In this document: piece after piece, positions 1-7,854 of the stretch
Layout of the letters: the number at the start of each line of letters is the position of its first letter
Position numbering within the stretch: position 1 is the first letter of the stretch
From: Paraclostridium tenue
GTDB taxonomy: Bacteria; Bacillota; Clostridia; Peptostreptococcales; Peptostreptococcaceae
Length of the DNA: 64,000 nt
Direction: 5' to 3'
Assembly (NCBI RefSeq): GCF_015668515.1
Contig: NZ_JADPFO010000001.1
Location: 320,425-384,424, forward strand
Position numbers and translations under genes: made by a program
The notes under the pieces: model-generated
Database searches by the model: none
What the model saw: only the letters and a program-made list of their open reading frames with translations
Told to the model about the DNA's origin: nothing

Positions 1-163
1 AACATATATATTATTTAGCTATACTTGGCCAAGACCATTTGGGATGCACACTATAGTTCTTCCTTTATTAATATCACTACTTTCTTTTATTATAGTATCT
101 AAAATTACAAAACCTCCAACAGATGATACAATTGAAACTTTCTGGGGAGTTTATAAAAAATAG
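1..163 (+). repeat. attL: left copy of 163-bp direct repeat
   Basis: This stretch is identical to 37681-37843, and the identity stops right after the TAG stop codon in both copies. Long identity at element ends that covers the 3' end of a protein gene is the usual sign of site-specific insertion with reconstitution of the target gene. The crossover core is probably only part of the 163 bp. The repeat may extend left of the window. Confidence 0.9.
2..163 (+). CDS. Sodium:solute symporter-like protein, C-terminal end (partial)
   Basis: The reading frame is open from base 2 to the TAG at 161-163 and encodes the last 53 residues of a membrane protein whose beginning lies outside the window. A hydrophobic segment (LPLLISLLSFIIVSKI) is followed by a KPPTDD tail. 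That resembles the C-terminal helix and tail of sodium:solute symporter family permeases, which often end with a glycine-phenylalanine turn, a last helix and a KPP motif. This copy is carried by the element and completes the host gene after insertion. The family assignment rests on a short tail only. Confidence 0.6.
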   Translation, partial: TYILFSYTWPRPFGMHTIVLPLLISLLSFIIVSKITKPPTDDTIETFWGVYKK

Positions 164-211
164 ACAATCAAATTTTCATAAGTTTTATTGAATTGACTAC
201 ATTTTGACGAC
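164..211. repeat. Left-end inverted repeat and putative integrase arm site
   Basis: Bases 164-179 (ACAATCAAATTTTCAT) are the exact reverse complement of 37566-37581 near the right end. Bases 195-211 (GACTACATTTTGACGAC) resemble 37591-37607 (GTCTACATTTTGTCTAC) in the same orientation. Short repeats just inside each att repeat are the expected positions for integrase or excisionase arm-type binding sites. Function is inferred from position only. Confidence 0.5.
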
Positions 212-238
212 TTAGCTTTTTATGCTAGGTCGTTTTTT
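207..238 (+). terminator. Rho-independent terminator carried by the element
   Basis: ACGACTTAGC pairs with GCTAGGTCGT (one G-U) and is followed by TTTTTT on the plus strand. It sits directly after the restored symporter gene and faces the tail of the leftward integrase. It can replace the native terminator that the insertion displaced to 37847. Confidence 0.75.
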
Positions 239-244
239 CGTTAA

Positions 245-1360
245 TTATAGCACACTTTCAATTACATCAACAGTATTTTTATCTAACTTTTCGCTACTAG
301 TGACATAATTTTGCAGTGTAGTTGTAACGTTACTATGTCTCATTCTATTTTGAATAGCTTTAATTGGGATATTATTATCTAGCATTAATTGAGCGTGACA
401 ATGTCTGAATGCATGTGGATTTGCATGTATGTTAAGGTCTATGGATATTCGCTCAACTATATAGCTCAAATTTATAAAAGTCATAGGTCTATACTCTGTA
501 TTTATACAAACAAAATTATGATTTAATTTCTTACAATCTATAAAATGTTTGTATGAAAGCAATTCATTGAATAAAGTTTCTGTCATCAATATATCAGCTA
601 CGGATGATGCAGTTTTACATTCAACTAACTCTATTTTACCTTTAGCATATAATGCTTGATGTCTAACCTTAATAATTCTATTTTCAAAGTCGATGTTTTC
701 CCATTGTAAACCTAAACACTCACCACGTCTTAAACCAGTGTGTAAAAATATAAGGTAAGCAATGTAAAAATTAAAATAATAATTTTCTTTTAAATAAATC
801 AATACTTTTTTTGCGTCATCTAATGATATTCTATTAATCTTAGGATCTTTAAATTTATACTTTATTTTTACATACTTAGATGGGTTATCTTTTAAGAATT
901 CATAAGGATAAACACTCATATCTAAACTTAACTTTAATACTTTAAAAATAGACTCTAATGTTTTTTTAGATAAACCTTTATCAAATAATGAATCAAGGAA
1001 ACTCTGTATTATAGCTGGAGTTAATTGATTAAGATAATAGCTACCTAGAAAAGGGCTAATATGGTTTTTGATGAAATTACGATAAGTATGTTGGGTGTTA
1101 TATCTGCATGATTTGCAAACATAATTATCATACCAATATTGTAAATATTCATCTACGCTTATTTTATTTTCAGATATTACTCTTCCAGAAGTTTCAAAAT
1201 CTGATATAGCTTGAATTAGTGCCAATTCGCATTCTTTTTTTGTTTTAAATCCCGATTTACTTTTACGTTTACGCTTTACTTTACCATTTTTATCAACTGT
1301 TCTACCAATTTCAAATGAGTATTCATAGTAATTACCTCTTTTTCTTACACTTCCTTTCAT
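245..1360 (-). CDS. int: Tyrosine recombinase (phage/ICE integrase)
   Basis: A 371-residue site-specific recombinase that would integrate and excise the element. The N-terminus (about 1-60) is a basic arm-binding domain with a KTKKECELAL segment, followed by a SAM-like core-binding domain (about 65-165). The catalytic set is complete: R211 in TGLRRGE, K249 in the beta-hairpin, H316 and R319 in HAFRH, H342 in RHSN and the nucleophile Y352 in LQNYV. Length and layout match phage/Tn916-type integrases. A good AGGTGATG ribosome site precedes the ATG. It reads toward the left att site, as is typical. No excisionase gene is recognisable beside it. Confidence 0.95.
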   Translation of the reverse strand: MKGSVRKRGNYYEYSFEIGRTVDKNGKVKRKRKSKSGFKTKKECELALIQAISDFETSGRVISENKISVDEYLQYWYDNYVCKSCRYNTQHTYRNFIKNHISPFLGSYYLNQLTPAIIQSFLDSLFDKGLSKKTLESIFKVLKLSLDMSVYPYEFLKDNPSKYVKIKYKFKDPKINRISLDDAKKVLIYLKENYYFNFYIAYLIFLHTGLRRGECLGLQWENIDFENRIIKVRHQALYAKGKIELVECKTASSVADILMTETLFNELLSYKHFIDCKKLNHNFVCINTEYRPMTFINLSYIVERISIDLNIHANPHAFRHCHAQLMLDNNIPIKAIQNRMRHSNVTTTLQNYVTSSEKLDKNTVDVIESVL

Positions 1361-1487
1361 TTTATTTCATCACCTCACACATTAATATAGCACATACATT
1401 TATTTCAATTCAATAAGTATAATTTGGAGGATTTTAGATATTTATATAGAATTAAGTATTAAACTACATATATAGAAAGGAGATTTC

Positions 1488-1898
1488 ATGAAATTAGATA
1501 CAAAGCAGAAAGTACTAGTAGCAATATATACGGAGTATCAAAAAGATATTCCCAATATGAGCAACAATATTAAAGCTAAAGAACTAGGCATAGACGGAGA
1601 GGTCTTTGTAATAGCTTTAGACAAACTCATGAATGAAGGCTTAATTACTGGAGTATATTTTAATAAAGTTAATAATAAGATTTTAGCTACATGTATGGAT
1701 GAACTAATGATGACTAGAGATGGCATTGAATATGTAGAAACTAAATTAGGTATAGAAAAAACATTAAGTGGAACAGAAAAAGTTCAAGAAATGGCTAAAA
1801 AAAGTGTTAACTGGGGATGGCATGAATTTAAGGATATAACGGTTAAAGTTTTATCTGAAATGGGAAAGCATGGAATAGATAAAGCTATGGGTAATTAG
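1488..1898 (+). CDS. YjcQ-like winged-helix protein
   Basis: A 136-residue protein with an AAAGGAGA ribosome site 6 bases before the ATG. Residues 1-90 have the pattern of the YjcQ family of prophage proteins: KLDTKQKVLVAIYTEY, a helix-turn-helix stretch around GIDGEVFVIALDKLMNEGLITG, a strand pair, then LTRDGIEYVE-like sequence. The C-terminal 40 residues are an extra helix (KSVNWGWHEFKDITVKVLSEM). YjcQ proteins are winged-helix proteins of unknown role common in Firmicutes prophages, and a DNA-binding regulator is plausible. It is transcribed divergently from the integrase, the position often held by a repressor. Confidence 0.65.
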   Translation: MKLDTKQKVLVAIYTEYQKDIPNMSNNIKAKELGIDGEVFVIALDKLMNEGLITGVYFNKVNNKILATCMDELMMTRDGIEYVETKLGIEKTLSGTEKVQEMAKKSVNWGWHEFKDITVKVLSEMGKHGIDKAMGN

Positions 1899-1928
1899 AA
1901 TTAATGCTATAAAATCAGGGGGATTGCT

Positions 1929-2165
1929 ATGAGTAAAGGAAACCAAGTAGATATGATAGAAATAACGTATAAAGACGGTAAAAAGATAAAAATACATGAT
2001 ATATCTTGTGAAAACTTTGATAAAGCGAAACAATGGGTAGAAGACTTTAATAAAGGATTGAAAGTAGAAGATTTAGTTGTAGACAATAAAGATAATACAT
2101 TTTTAAGACAAAGTGAGATAGAATTAGCAATATTTAATAAGGCTCAAGCTAGGATATTTTGGTAA
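1929..2165 (+). CDS. Hypothetical small protein
   Basis: 78 residues preceded by a strong AGGGGG site 5-6 bases before ATG and only 30 bp after the YjcQ-like gene, so probably co-transcribed with it. The N-terminal half alternates strands (MIEITYKDGKKIKIHD) and the C-terminal half is helical and acidic, ending in ARIFW. No family is recognised. A terminator follows at 2209-2238. Confidence 0.6.
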   Translation: MSKGNQVDMIEITYKDGKKIKIHDISCENFDKAKQWVEDFNKGLKVEDLVVDNKDNTFLRQSEIELAIFNKAQARIFW

Positions 2166-2208
2166 TGTGCAAGTATATGAATTAACTTAAAGCCTATTAT
2201 ATGTAGAG

Positions 2209-2238
2209 AAGGGTGCTGTATTTCAAAGCCCCTTTTTT
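2209..2238 (+). terminator. Terminator after 1488-2165 pair
   Basis: AAGGGTGCT pairs with AGCCCCTT with one bulged base, followed by TTTTTT. It closes the short YjcQ-like operon. Confidence 0.6.
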
Positions 2239-2257
2239 ATTTTTTTATGATGAATAA

Positions 2258-2452
2258 CAAAAAGTGAGATTTTATTTCCTATTATAATTATGAATGCAAG
2301 TAAAACATGCACAAAATCCTTAGGTTAGAGGCATATATAGTGAAGGGGTATAAAAGTATAATACGATAAAAATAACCACGATATATCGCAATTATAAGGT
2401 ATATATATTGTAAGGGTAGCCAATTAAGGCTATATTTTTTTATGCGTAAAAA
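2258..2452 (+). promoter_or_regulatory. Regulatory leader before the AbrB-like gene, three conserved boxes
   Basis: This gene-free stretch (2166-2539) shares three blocks with the region before the polymerase-like gene. Box 1 at 2278-2294 (CCTATTATAATTATGAA, with a TATAAT) equals 3696-3712. Box 2 at 2379-2388 is the perfect palindrome CGATATATCG, also at 3781-3790. Box 3 at 2392-2416 is a 25-bp block identical to 3849-3873. A small hairpin (TAGCC/GGCTA, 2417-2432) with a T-run follows box 3 directly. A promoter plus operator and possibly an attenuator is likely; which polymerase uses box 3 is unknown. Confidence 0.55.
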
Positions 2453-2539
2453 TTGTCGATATTTGTTTTATGAAAGTTAGTAGAAACGTATTGAATTAAA
2501 TTACGACTCGTAATATAATGTGATTAAGAGGTGAAGATA

Positions 2540-2716
2540 GTGAAAGAAAAAAGAGACTTAAATATTATGTTTGCAAAATCTGGATCTGGAGGAAAAACAA
2601 CTAGATTAACTCTACCAATGAAATGGATTAAATCAATGGACATAACAGAAGATGAAAGATCAGTAGAAGTCATATATGATGACGAAGATAAGTCGATAAT
2701 CATCAAGAAAAAGTAA
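2540..2716 (+). CDS. AbrB/MazE-fold transcriptional regulator
   Basis: 58 residues with a GTG start chosen because AAGAGGTGA lies 6 bases upstream; a GTG at 2531 falls inside that site. The sequence GGKTTRLTLPMKWIKSMDI followed by an acidic strand pattern and SIIIKKK is the swapped-hairpin AbrB/SpoVT fold used by small DNA-binding regulators and antitoxins. No toxin gene is adjacent, so a stand-alone regulator is more likely than an antitoxin. It may act at the palindromic box shared by its own leader and that of the polymerase-like gene (inference). Confidence 0.7.
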   Translation: MKEKRDLNIMFAKSGSGGKTTRLTLPMKWIKSMDITEDERSVEVIYDDEDKSIIIKKK

Positions 2717-2723
2717 AGTCTAT

Positions 2724-2743
2724 CCCTACTCGAAAGGGTAGGG
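2724..2743 (+). other. Small hairpin without T-run
   Basis: CCCTAC and GTAGGG pair around an 8-base loop immediately after the AbrB-like gene. There is no T-run, so it may stabilise the message or act as a weak terminator. The rest of 2717-2876 shows nothing else clear. Confidence 0.45.
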
Positions 2744-2876
2744 AAATCACACCTCAATAAAACACTAAAAAATAAAAAAGGCACTACTCCAAAAAGGATA
2801 TAGCACCTATACTCGCAATATAGATTATATCCCTTTGAGAGAAGAGTGTCAAATAAAAACAAGGGGAGAAATGAAT

Positions 2877-3152
2877 ATGAAAAACTTATTAACAGAAATG
2901 AAAAACAAATTAACTAATGTAGAAGGTGCGAAGGCTTTCTATAATTTATTAGATGAATTACAATTAGATAATTACACAGAAATAACAAAATTTAGTGATG
3001 AAAATATCTATTATACAGTAGCTAGATTTGTATTAGATGACTCTATAGAAATATTACTACAATACGAACCGAATTTTTATGACTATGACGATAAAGATTT
3101 GGAATGGATACCAAATTTAATAATAAATGACTATAAAAAAGAAGTAGCATAA
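2877..3152 (+). CDS. Hypothetical acidic protein
   Basis: 91 residues. The ATG at 2877 is chosen because AAGGGGAG lies 8 bases before it; an ATG at 2871 is too close. The protein is acidic and mostly helical (LLTEMKNKLTNVEGAKAFY near the start, YEPNFYDYDDKDLEW near the end). No family is recognised. It lies in the early-gene region between the AbrB-like regulator and the polymerase-like gene and is probably co-transcribed with 3200-3583. Confidence 0.6.
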   Translation: MKNLLTEMKNKLTNVEGAKAFYNLLDELQLDNYTEITKFSDENIYYTVARFVLDDSIEILLQYEPNFYDYDDKDLEWIPNLIINDYKKEVA

Positions 3153-3199
3153 ATACATGAAAATTTGGAATTATTTGTACAGATGAGGAGAGACATAAA

Positions 3200-3583
3200 A
3201 TGAATGAGATAAATACTTTTGGTATTTTATTAAAAAAGATGGAAGAAAATTTTGTATCTAATTTACCTGGAGATTATCAATTTGTAAAAATCTTCAAGGA
3301 ATTAGAAAAATATAAAGAAATTGCATGGGCAGAAAAGATATTAAGTGTAGAATATGAATCAATAGAAAATAAATGGGCTTATTGGATAGTAGGTAAGTTT
3401 AAAATAATATTTATAGAACATAACAATAGACATATAAGAATGTATGACGTGGTATTGCAATATGAGTATGATGGGTTTGATATACCAACTAAGCCAACTT
3501 TGGTTGTAAGTGATATAACGGATCAATATAAAAAAGAATTAGACGAAAAGATTAATCACTACGATGGGGACTTTGATATATAA
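3200..3583 (+). CDS. Hypothetical protein
   Basis: 127 residues, preceded by GAGGAGAG. A helical N-terminus (about 1-40) is followed by strands rich in aromatic residues (NKWAYWIVGKFKIIFIEH), suggesting a small alpha/beta fold, and a short acidic tail. No signal peptide or membrane segment. No family is recognised. It sits 47 bp after the preceding small gene and before the second regulatory leader. Confidence 0.6.
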   Translation: MNEINTFGILLKKMEENFVSNLPGDYQFVKIFKELEKYKEIAWAEKILSVEYESIENKWAYWIVGKFKIIFIEHNNRHIRMYDVVLQYEYDGFDIPTKPTLVVSDITDQYKKELDEKINHYDGDFDI

Positions 3584-3674
3584 ATCATTAAAACATTGAA
3601 ATTTCAACATTCGCCAGAGATGAGCGGAAATATATAAATGAAACTCAGTTATATGATTTTATGTTGGAGATATC

Positions 3675-3920
3675 GTAAAAAGTGCAACTTTTTTTCCTAT
3701 TATAATTATGAAGGTACACTCATCCAGGGTATCTCAATGTAAAGATTGTAATTAATAAAAAAATTCGAAAAAAATAACCACGATATATCGCAGTTATAGG
3801 GTATATAGAATAGAACGGTAGACCAAAAACAGTTACGAAATCCTTCGATTATAAGGTATATATATTGTAAGGGGTTACAATTAGGACGGATACCCCTAAA
3901 TTGAGGGGTAATATATTAAA
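3675..3920 (+). promoter_or_regulatory. Regulatory leader of the polymerase-like gene
   Basis: The 358-bp gene-free stretch 3584-3941 repeats the box layout seen at 2258-2452: box 1 at 3696-3712, the CGATATATCG palindrome at 3781-3790 with the same flanking bases, a degenerate box 3 at 3794-3818, and a perfect 25-bp box 3 at 3849-3873. A strong hairpin, TACCCCT/AGGGGTA, lies at 3890-3910 just before the ribosome site. Shared operator and promoter sequences suggest that this gene and the AbrB-like gene are co-regulated. Confidence 0.55.
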
Positions 3921-3941
3921 AATTTGGAGGTAAAAGGGAAT

Positions 3942-6900
3942 ATGGAACAAATTAAAATTAGAGAAGTTTATCAGAAAAAAGGAAAATTTGAATTAAAGAC
4001 AGATGTAAATGTTGATGGAACTATTACACTAGGTAGAAGTATGTTCTTAGATATTTTTGAGATTTATATGAAGGATAAGTTAAATAAAGAAGATTACAAA
4101 ATAGGAGAACAAATAAATGAGATTATAAAGGTACATTTACCTAGCGAAGATAAAGAGGCGGAAGATATATTAAATAAAGGAATAGAATTTGATAACAAAC
4201 ATTATTTATATCTAGTTACTTCAGCAGGCTTAATGAAGAAATCAGATATGGAACTTAAAACTGAGTGTGAATGTTTCTTCATAGAAGATACGTATAAAGA
4301 TTTTAGAAGTATATTTGAAAGGGTAATATCTTTAGATAAATTAGAAAAGTTAAAAGATAAAAAGCCTATAGCTATAAATAAAGATATCTTATCAAGGATT
4401 AGTTTAAGCTTATCTTCGGGGGATAAGGTTTATTTACCAGACATGAAAGTATGTGTATTACCAGAAATGGAATATGAGTTCTTCAACAACTATTTACAAT
4501 TACCTTCTAAGAAAGAAAAAAATAAGAATGGTAAAAAGATAGATGTATTAGATATAGAAAAAATTACAGCAACATATGAGTCAGGAGATAAAAATTCAAT
4601 ATTAGAAAAGTTTACAATAGAAGATCAAAAAGAAGATCCTATAACACACGTAGCTTTAGATGGTGCAGGTTTTATAAGTCCAGAATACATGGAGATTGTA
4701 AAAGAACAATTAAATGACAAGTATAAAGCTAAAATAGATTATGATTTAAGCTGGGTAGGTATTAGAACATCTATGGCTACAAAAGGATTACTTATAAAAT
4801 TTGACTTTAAAAAATACTTAAAAGAAGAACATGGATTAGAAAATTTAATAGTTAAAGATTTTTGGAACAATGAAGTAGACTTAATGAAAATGGATTGTAT
4901 AATGAATGCTAGTCAATGCAAATTTGCTAAATTATATGATAGTTATGAAGAATATAAAGGCTTAGTTGAAAGTCTAGGAAGAGGTAGATTAGGAGAATAC
5001 GGAATTAAAGAAATATTCGAGAGTTTATACATAATTAAATACAATAAAAAACAAGCTAAACATTCTACGGAGACAAACTATCAAATTTTATCAAATATCG
5101 CAATCTCTCCTGATGAACTTGATAAAATAGCAGATGAGCATGAGCAAGTATTTAAGAATGCATTAATAGAAACAGATAATGATATAAGTGCAGCAGCTAG
5201 AAGACTTATATTAGGTGATGTAGTAGATGAAGATAAGGATGAATTAAGTGCTAGTACAAAAGCACATAAGATATTACAACATGATGATAGCATGAATGAA
5301 TTAGCATCAACTTTTAACCTTGTAAAGAACTTAGTAAACAAAAAAGTTAATACTCTTGCTGGAGGATCAATAGCACTAGAAGGTAACTATAAAACTATAA
5401 TGAAAGATCCAATATCTTATATAGACAGTTTAGTTGCATTAAAAGATAATCCTGAAAACTACCTATATAAGAAAGTTAAGAATGAAGATGGAATAGAAGT
5501 AGAAAAGTTAAAAGGAATTAAAGGGAAGATATCTAAAAATGGACTACAACCTAATACAAATTACTGTCCAGGAGAGTTAGGAAATAGGACTTTATGTCGT
5601 TGTCCGTTAGCAACTGCAACTGAAGTGATTGCAACAAAATTTGTGAAAAATAAAATGTTAGATAAATACTTTGGAGACCTTGCTAATGATATACTTTTTT
5701 ATGCATTTGACGATACGATGATGAGACAATCAGGAGCAGATGAGGATTTAGATATAACAATTTCATTATCATCACCTATTATATATAACAGTGTAATAGA
5801 AGACATAGATGAAAATGGAGTTAAATGGGTATTTAGGAACTCAATAGATGGTGGAACAGATGAGCAAATATACAATAATGAGAACTTATATAAAGCTATA
5901 GTAGCAGGTAGAGGAAATAAAATAGGACAAATTTCAAACATATCTGCCATATTATCTGGAGTTAGAATGCAGAAACAATTACCTGATTTAAAATTAAAAA
6001 GTGGAGAGTTAATATCTGAATTTGATTTAAGAAAAAGAATTAATGATAAGTATAATAAGTTACATCAAGCTATAGAAGCTGATAAAACTTTAGATGAAAT
6101 TGATAAAGCTAATGAGCTAAAGAAATTAAATGAGAATAGAAATATGGAAATAGCTATAGTTCTTGCTAATGCCGAAAAAATGAATGAGAAATATACAGAT
6201 GAAGATCATAAACAGAATATAATAAATAATTTTCAAGCTAATAAAGTAGATATGTATATAGTTTTACAAATTTCAATGTTAGCTATAGATTCACCTAAAA
6301 CTGGATTATCTATTGATAAAGAAGAAAAATTTATGAAAGAATACATAGCTAAAAAAGATGGAGTAAGAGAACTAAAACCTTTATATATCTACCATGCAAA
6401 ATATAAACAAGCTGATAAATCTGTGAAATATAATCAAGTTGAATATACAGACAGTCTTTTAAATAACTTTTGTAGAAGAATTATGACAACATATGGATTT
6501 AAGGCTAGAGAGGCTTTAAGCAAGGACTATAAAGATAAAAAAATAATAGGCTTATTAAGAAAAATTAAGGGAGAAGTTAATGATGAAGTTAAAGAAAAAA
6601 TAGAAAAAATAAATAATGATTATCATGATAAATTAGATAATGCAGAAATTGAATTTAAAGGAATGAAAATTAAAATTAATGAAGTAATAAAAGACTTTAG
6701 AGAAGAAAGAAAGATTGAAAAATATAAAACTGATGAATCGTATGCATTTGATATAGAAGATAAATTAAAGATATTATATGATTTAAGAAGACCTGTTTAC
6801 GATAGAATATTACTTGAAACTGATGACTTAATTAAAGAAGTGATACTAGATAAATATCCAACTAAGGTAGTATTAAAGGCATTAGGAGAAGCAAAAGGGA

Positions 6901-7412
6901 ATAAAAAGTATCGTGGGAATTATGTAAATATCAAGTCTACTTTTATAACGAATCATTTCTTTGATCTATTAGATGAATATATGACTGAAAAATTTGATAG
7001 TAAACATGCATTTATAGAGGATGAAAATGGTAATTATAGACATCTATTTAAAAACTACTCTAAAAAGGAAGATATAGAGCTTAAAAAAGAGAAGTTAGGC
7101 GAAAAACAAATGAATAGAATAGGTGTTAAGAATGGAGATACAGTACCTCTTAAAACAGACCTTAAAATATTAAGTGAAGAGGATAAAAATAAGATAAATA
7201 TTAATGAAATTAGAGTAGTTACATTTAAAGACGGTTATTTATTAGCTGAAAATGAGGATAAAATTCAAATTTCATTAGGTAAAGTATATGACAATAGTAA
7301 TAAAGGTAAATACTATCCTGAAGAAAATAGAGACTTTAAAGTTAAGTCGGCCAATATATATCCTAATAGGAAAATGGATAAAGCAGGAATAGAGTTTCAC
7401 TTGTGGTATTAA
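3942..7412 (+). CDS. YonO/eukaryotic-RdRP-like single-chain RNA polymerase (putative)
   Basis: A 1156-residue soluble protein; ATG 3942 is used because GGAGG lies 11 bases upstream and overlaps the alternative TTG at 3924. Motifs appear in the order seen in the two-barrel RNA polymerase superfamily that includes phage YonO and eukaryotic RNA-dependent RNA polymerases. These are R553-x-P555 (CRCPLATATEV); then SGADEDLD with D600, D602 and D604 matching the metal-binding DxDxD (NADFDGD in beta-prime, GxDLDGD in RdRPs); then IGQISN (to N666); then AIDSPKTG (D783-G788), close to the AVDFPKTG block of RdRPs. The conserved glycine of DxDGD is leucine here. Residues after about 900 are coiled-coil-rich. 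The expected role is RNA synthesis from an element template, either phage-specific transcription or RNA copying. Assignment is by motif only; no database search was done. Confidence 0.62.
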   Translation: MEQIKIREVYQKKGKFELKTDVNVDGTITLGRSMFLDIFEIYMKDKLNKEDYKIGEQINEIIKVHLPSEDKEAEDILNKGIEFDNKHYLYLVTSAGLMKKSDMELKTECECFFIEDTYKDFRSIFERVISLDKLEKLKDKKPIAINKDILSRISLSLSSGDKVYLPDMKVCVLPEMEYEFFNNYLQLPSKKEKNKNGKKIDVLDIEKITATYESGDKNSILEKFTIEDQKEDPITHVALDGAGFISPEYMEIVKEQLNDKYKAKIDYDLSWVGIRTSMATKGLLIKFDFKKYLKEEHGLENLIVKDFWNNEVDLMKMDCIMNASQCKFAKLYDSYEEYKGLVESLGRGRLGEYGIKEIFESLYIIKYNKKQAKHSTETNYQILSNIAISPDELDKIADEHEQVFKNALIETDNDISAAARRLILGDVVDEDKDELSASTKAHKILQHDDSMNELASTFNLVKNLVNKKVNTLAGGSIALEGNYKTIMKDPISYIDSLVALKDNPENYLYKKVKNEDGIEVEKLKGIKGKISKNGLQPNTNYCPGELGNRTLCRCPLATATEVIATKFVKNKMLDKYFGDLANDILFYAFDDTMMRQSGADEDLDITISLSSPIIYNSVIEDIDENGVKWVFRNSIDGGTDEQIYNNENLYKAIVAGRGNKIGQISNISAILSGVRMQKQLPDLKLKSGELISEFDLRKRINDKYNKLHQAIEADKTLDEIDKANELKKLNENRNMEIAIVLANAEKMNEKYTDEDHKQNIINNFQANKVDMYIVLQISMLAIDSPKTGLSIDKEEKFMKEYIAKKDGVRELKPLYIYHAKYKQADKSVKYNQVEYTDSLLNNFCRRIMTTYGFKAREALSKDYKDKKIIGLLRKIKGEVNDEVKEKIEKINNDYHDKLDNAEIEFKGMKIKINEVIKDFREERKIEKYKTDESYAFDIEDKLKILYDLRRPVYDRILLETDDLIKEVILDKYPTKVVLKALGEAKGNKKYRGNYVNIKSTFITNHFFDLLDEYMTEKFDSKHAFIEDENGNYRHLFKNYSKKEDIELKKEKLGEKQMNRIGVKNGDTVPLKTDLKILSEEDKNKININEIRVVTFKDGYLLAENEDKIQISLGKVYDNSNKGKYYPEENRDFKVKSANIYPNRKMDKAGIEFHLWY

Positions 7413-7422
7413 AACATATGAG

Positions 7423-7510
7423 GGTTAGGAATAATTTTCTTAACCTTCTATTATTCTCATAAGGTGCATCGTAACAAACATTGTTACTCGCACATAGGGA
7501 TGACGAAGAA
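7423..7510 (+). ncRNA. Structured element, copy A (hairpin with conserved tail)
   Basis: After a first hairpin (GGTTAGGA/TCTTAACC, 7423-7445), bases 7464-7493 fold as GTGC-ATC-GTAACAA-ACA-TTGTTAC-TC-GCAC, followed by the tail ATAGGGATGACGAAGAA. Copy B at 10435-10481 has the same lengths and the same ATAGGGATG tail but different stem bases that still pair. The base-pair covariation supports a conserved RNA (or DNA) hairpin. The rest of 7511-7669 shows no further structure. Role unknown. Confidence 0.6.
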
Positions 7511-7669
7511 AGAATATTTACATAGTATTTAAATTTACATACTTATTGAATAACTATAGTTTTTAATATTTGAAGTTATATAACTGTTACGTAGATTTAC
7601 ATAAAAATTGAGTATTGAAGATTATATTTAATTAATAAGTATGCAAATAGTATTTTCAGGAGGTAAGGT

Positions 7670-7840
7670 ATGAGAATATTTGATTTTAAACAAGCAGATT
7701 GGTTAATAAAAAATGGTTGTAGAGTGATAGGAGCAGGAAAAGGTAAAAAGGACGGACAAAAATACATATTATTTGATTCAGACGATTATTTTAAATCAAT
7801 GTTTAAAAAATATAAAGAGAATTTATGTAAGAATAATTAA
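7670..7840 (+). CDS. Small protein, possibly DUF5659-like
   Basis: 56 residues preceded by a very strong AGGAGGTAAGGT site. The order is a helix with QADWLIKNG, a strand (CRVIGAGKGKK), a strand (KYILFDSDD) and a helix (YFKSMFKKYKENL). That resembles short DUF5659-type proteins of Firmicutes mobile elements, which have an aliphatic helix, a KNG turn and a 'F-D-D-x-F' segment. It lies 15 bp before the helicase and is likely co-transcribed with it. Function unknown. Confidence 0.6.
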   Translation: MRIFDFKQADWLIKNGCRVIGAGKGKKDGQKYILFDSDDYFKSMFKKYKENLCKNN

Positions 7841-7854
7841 TAAAGGTGGTACAT

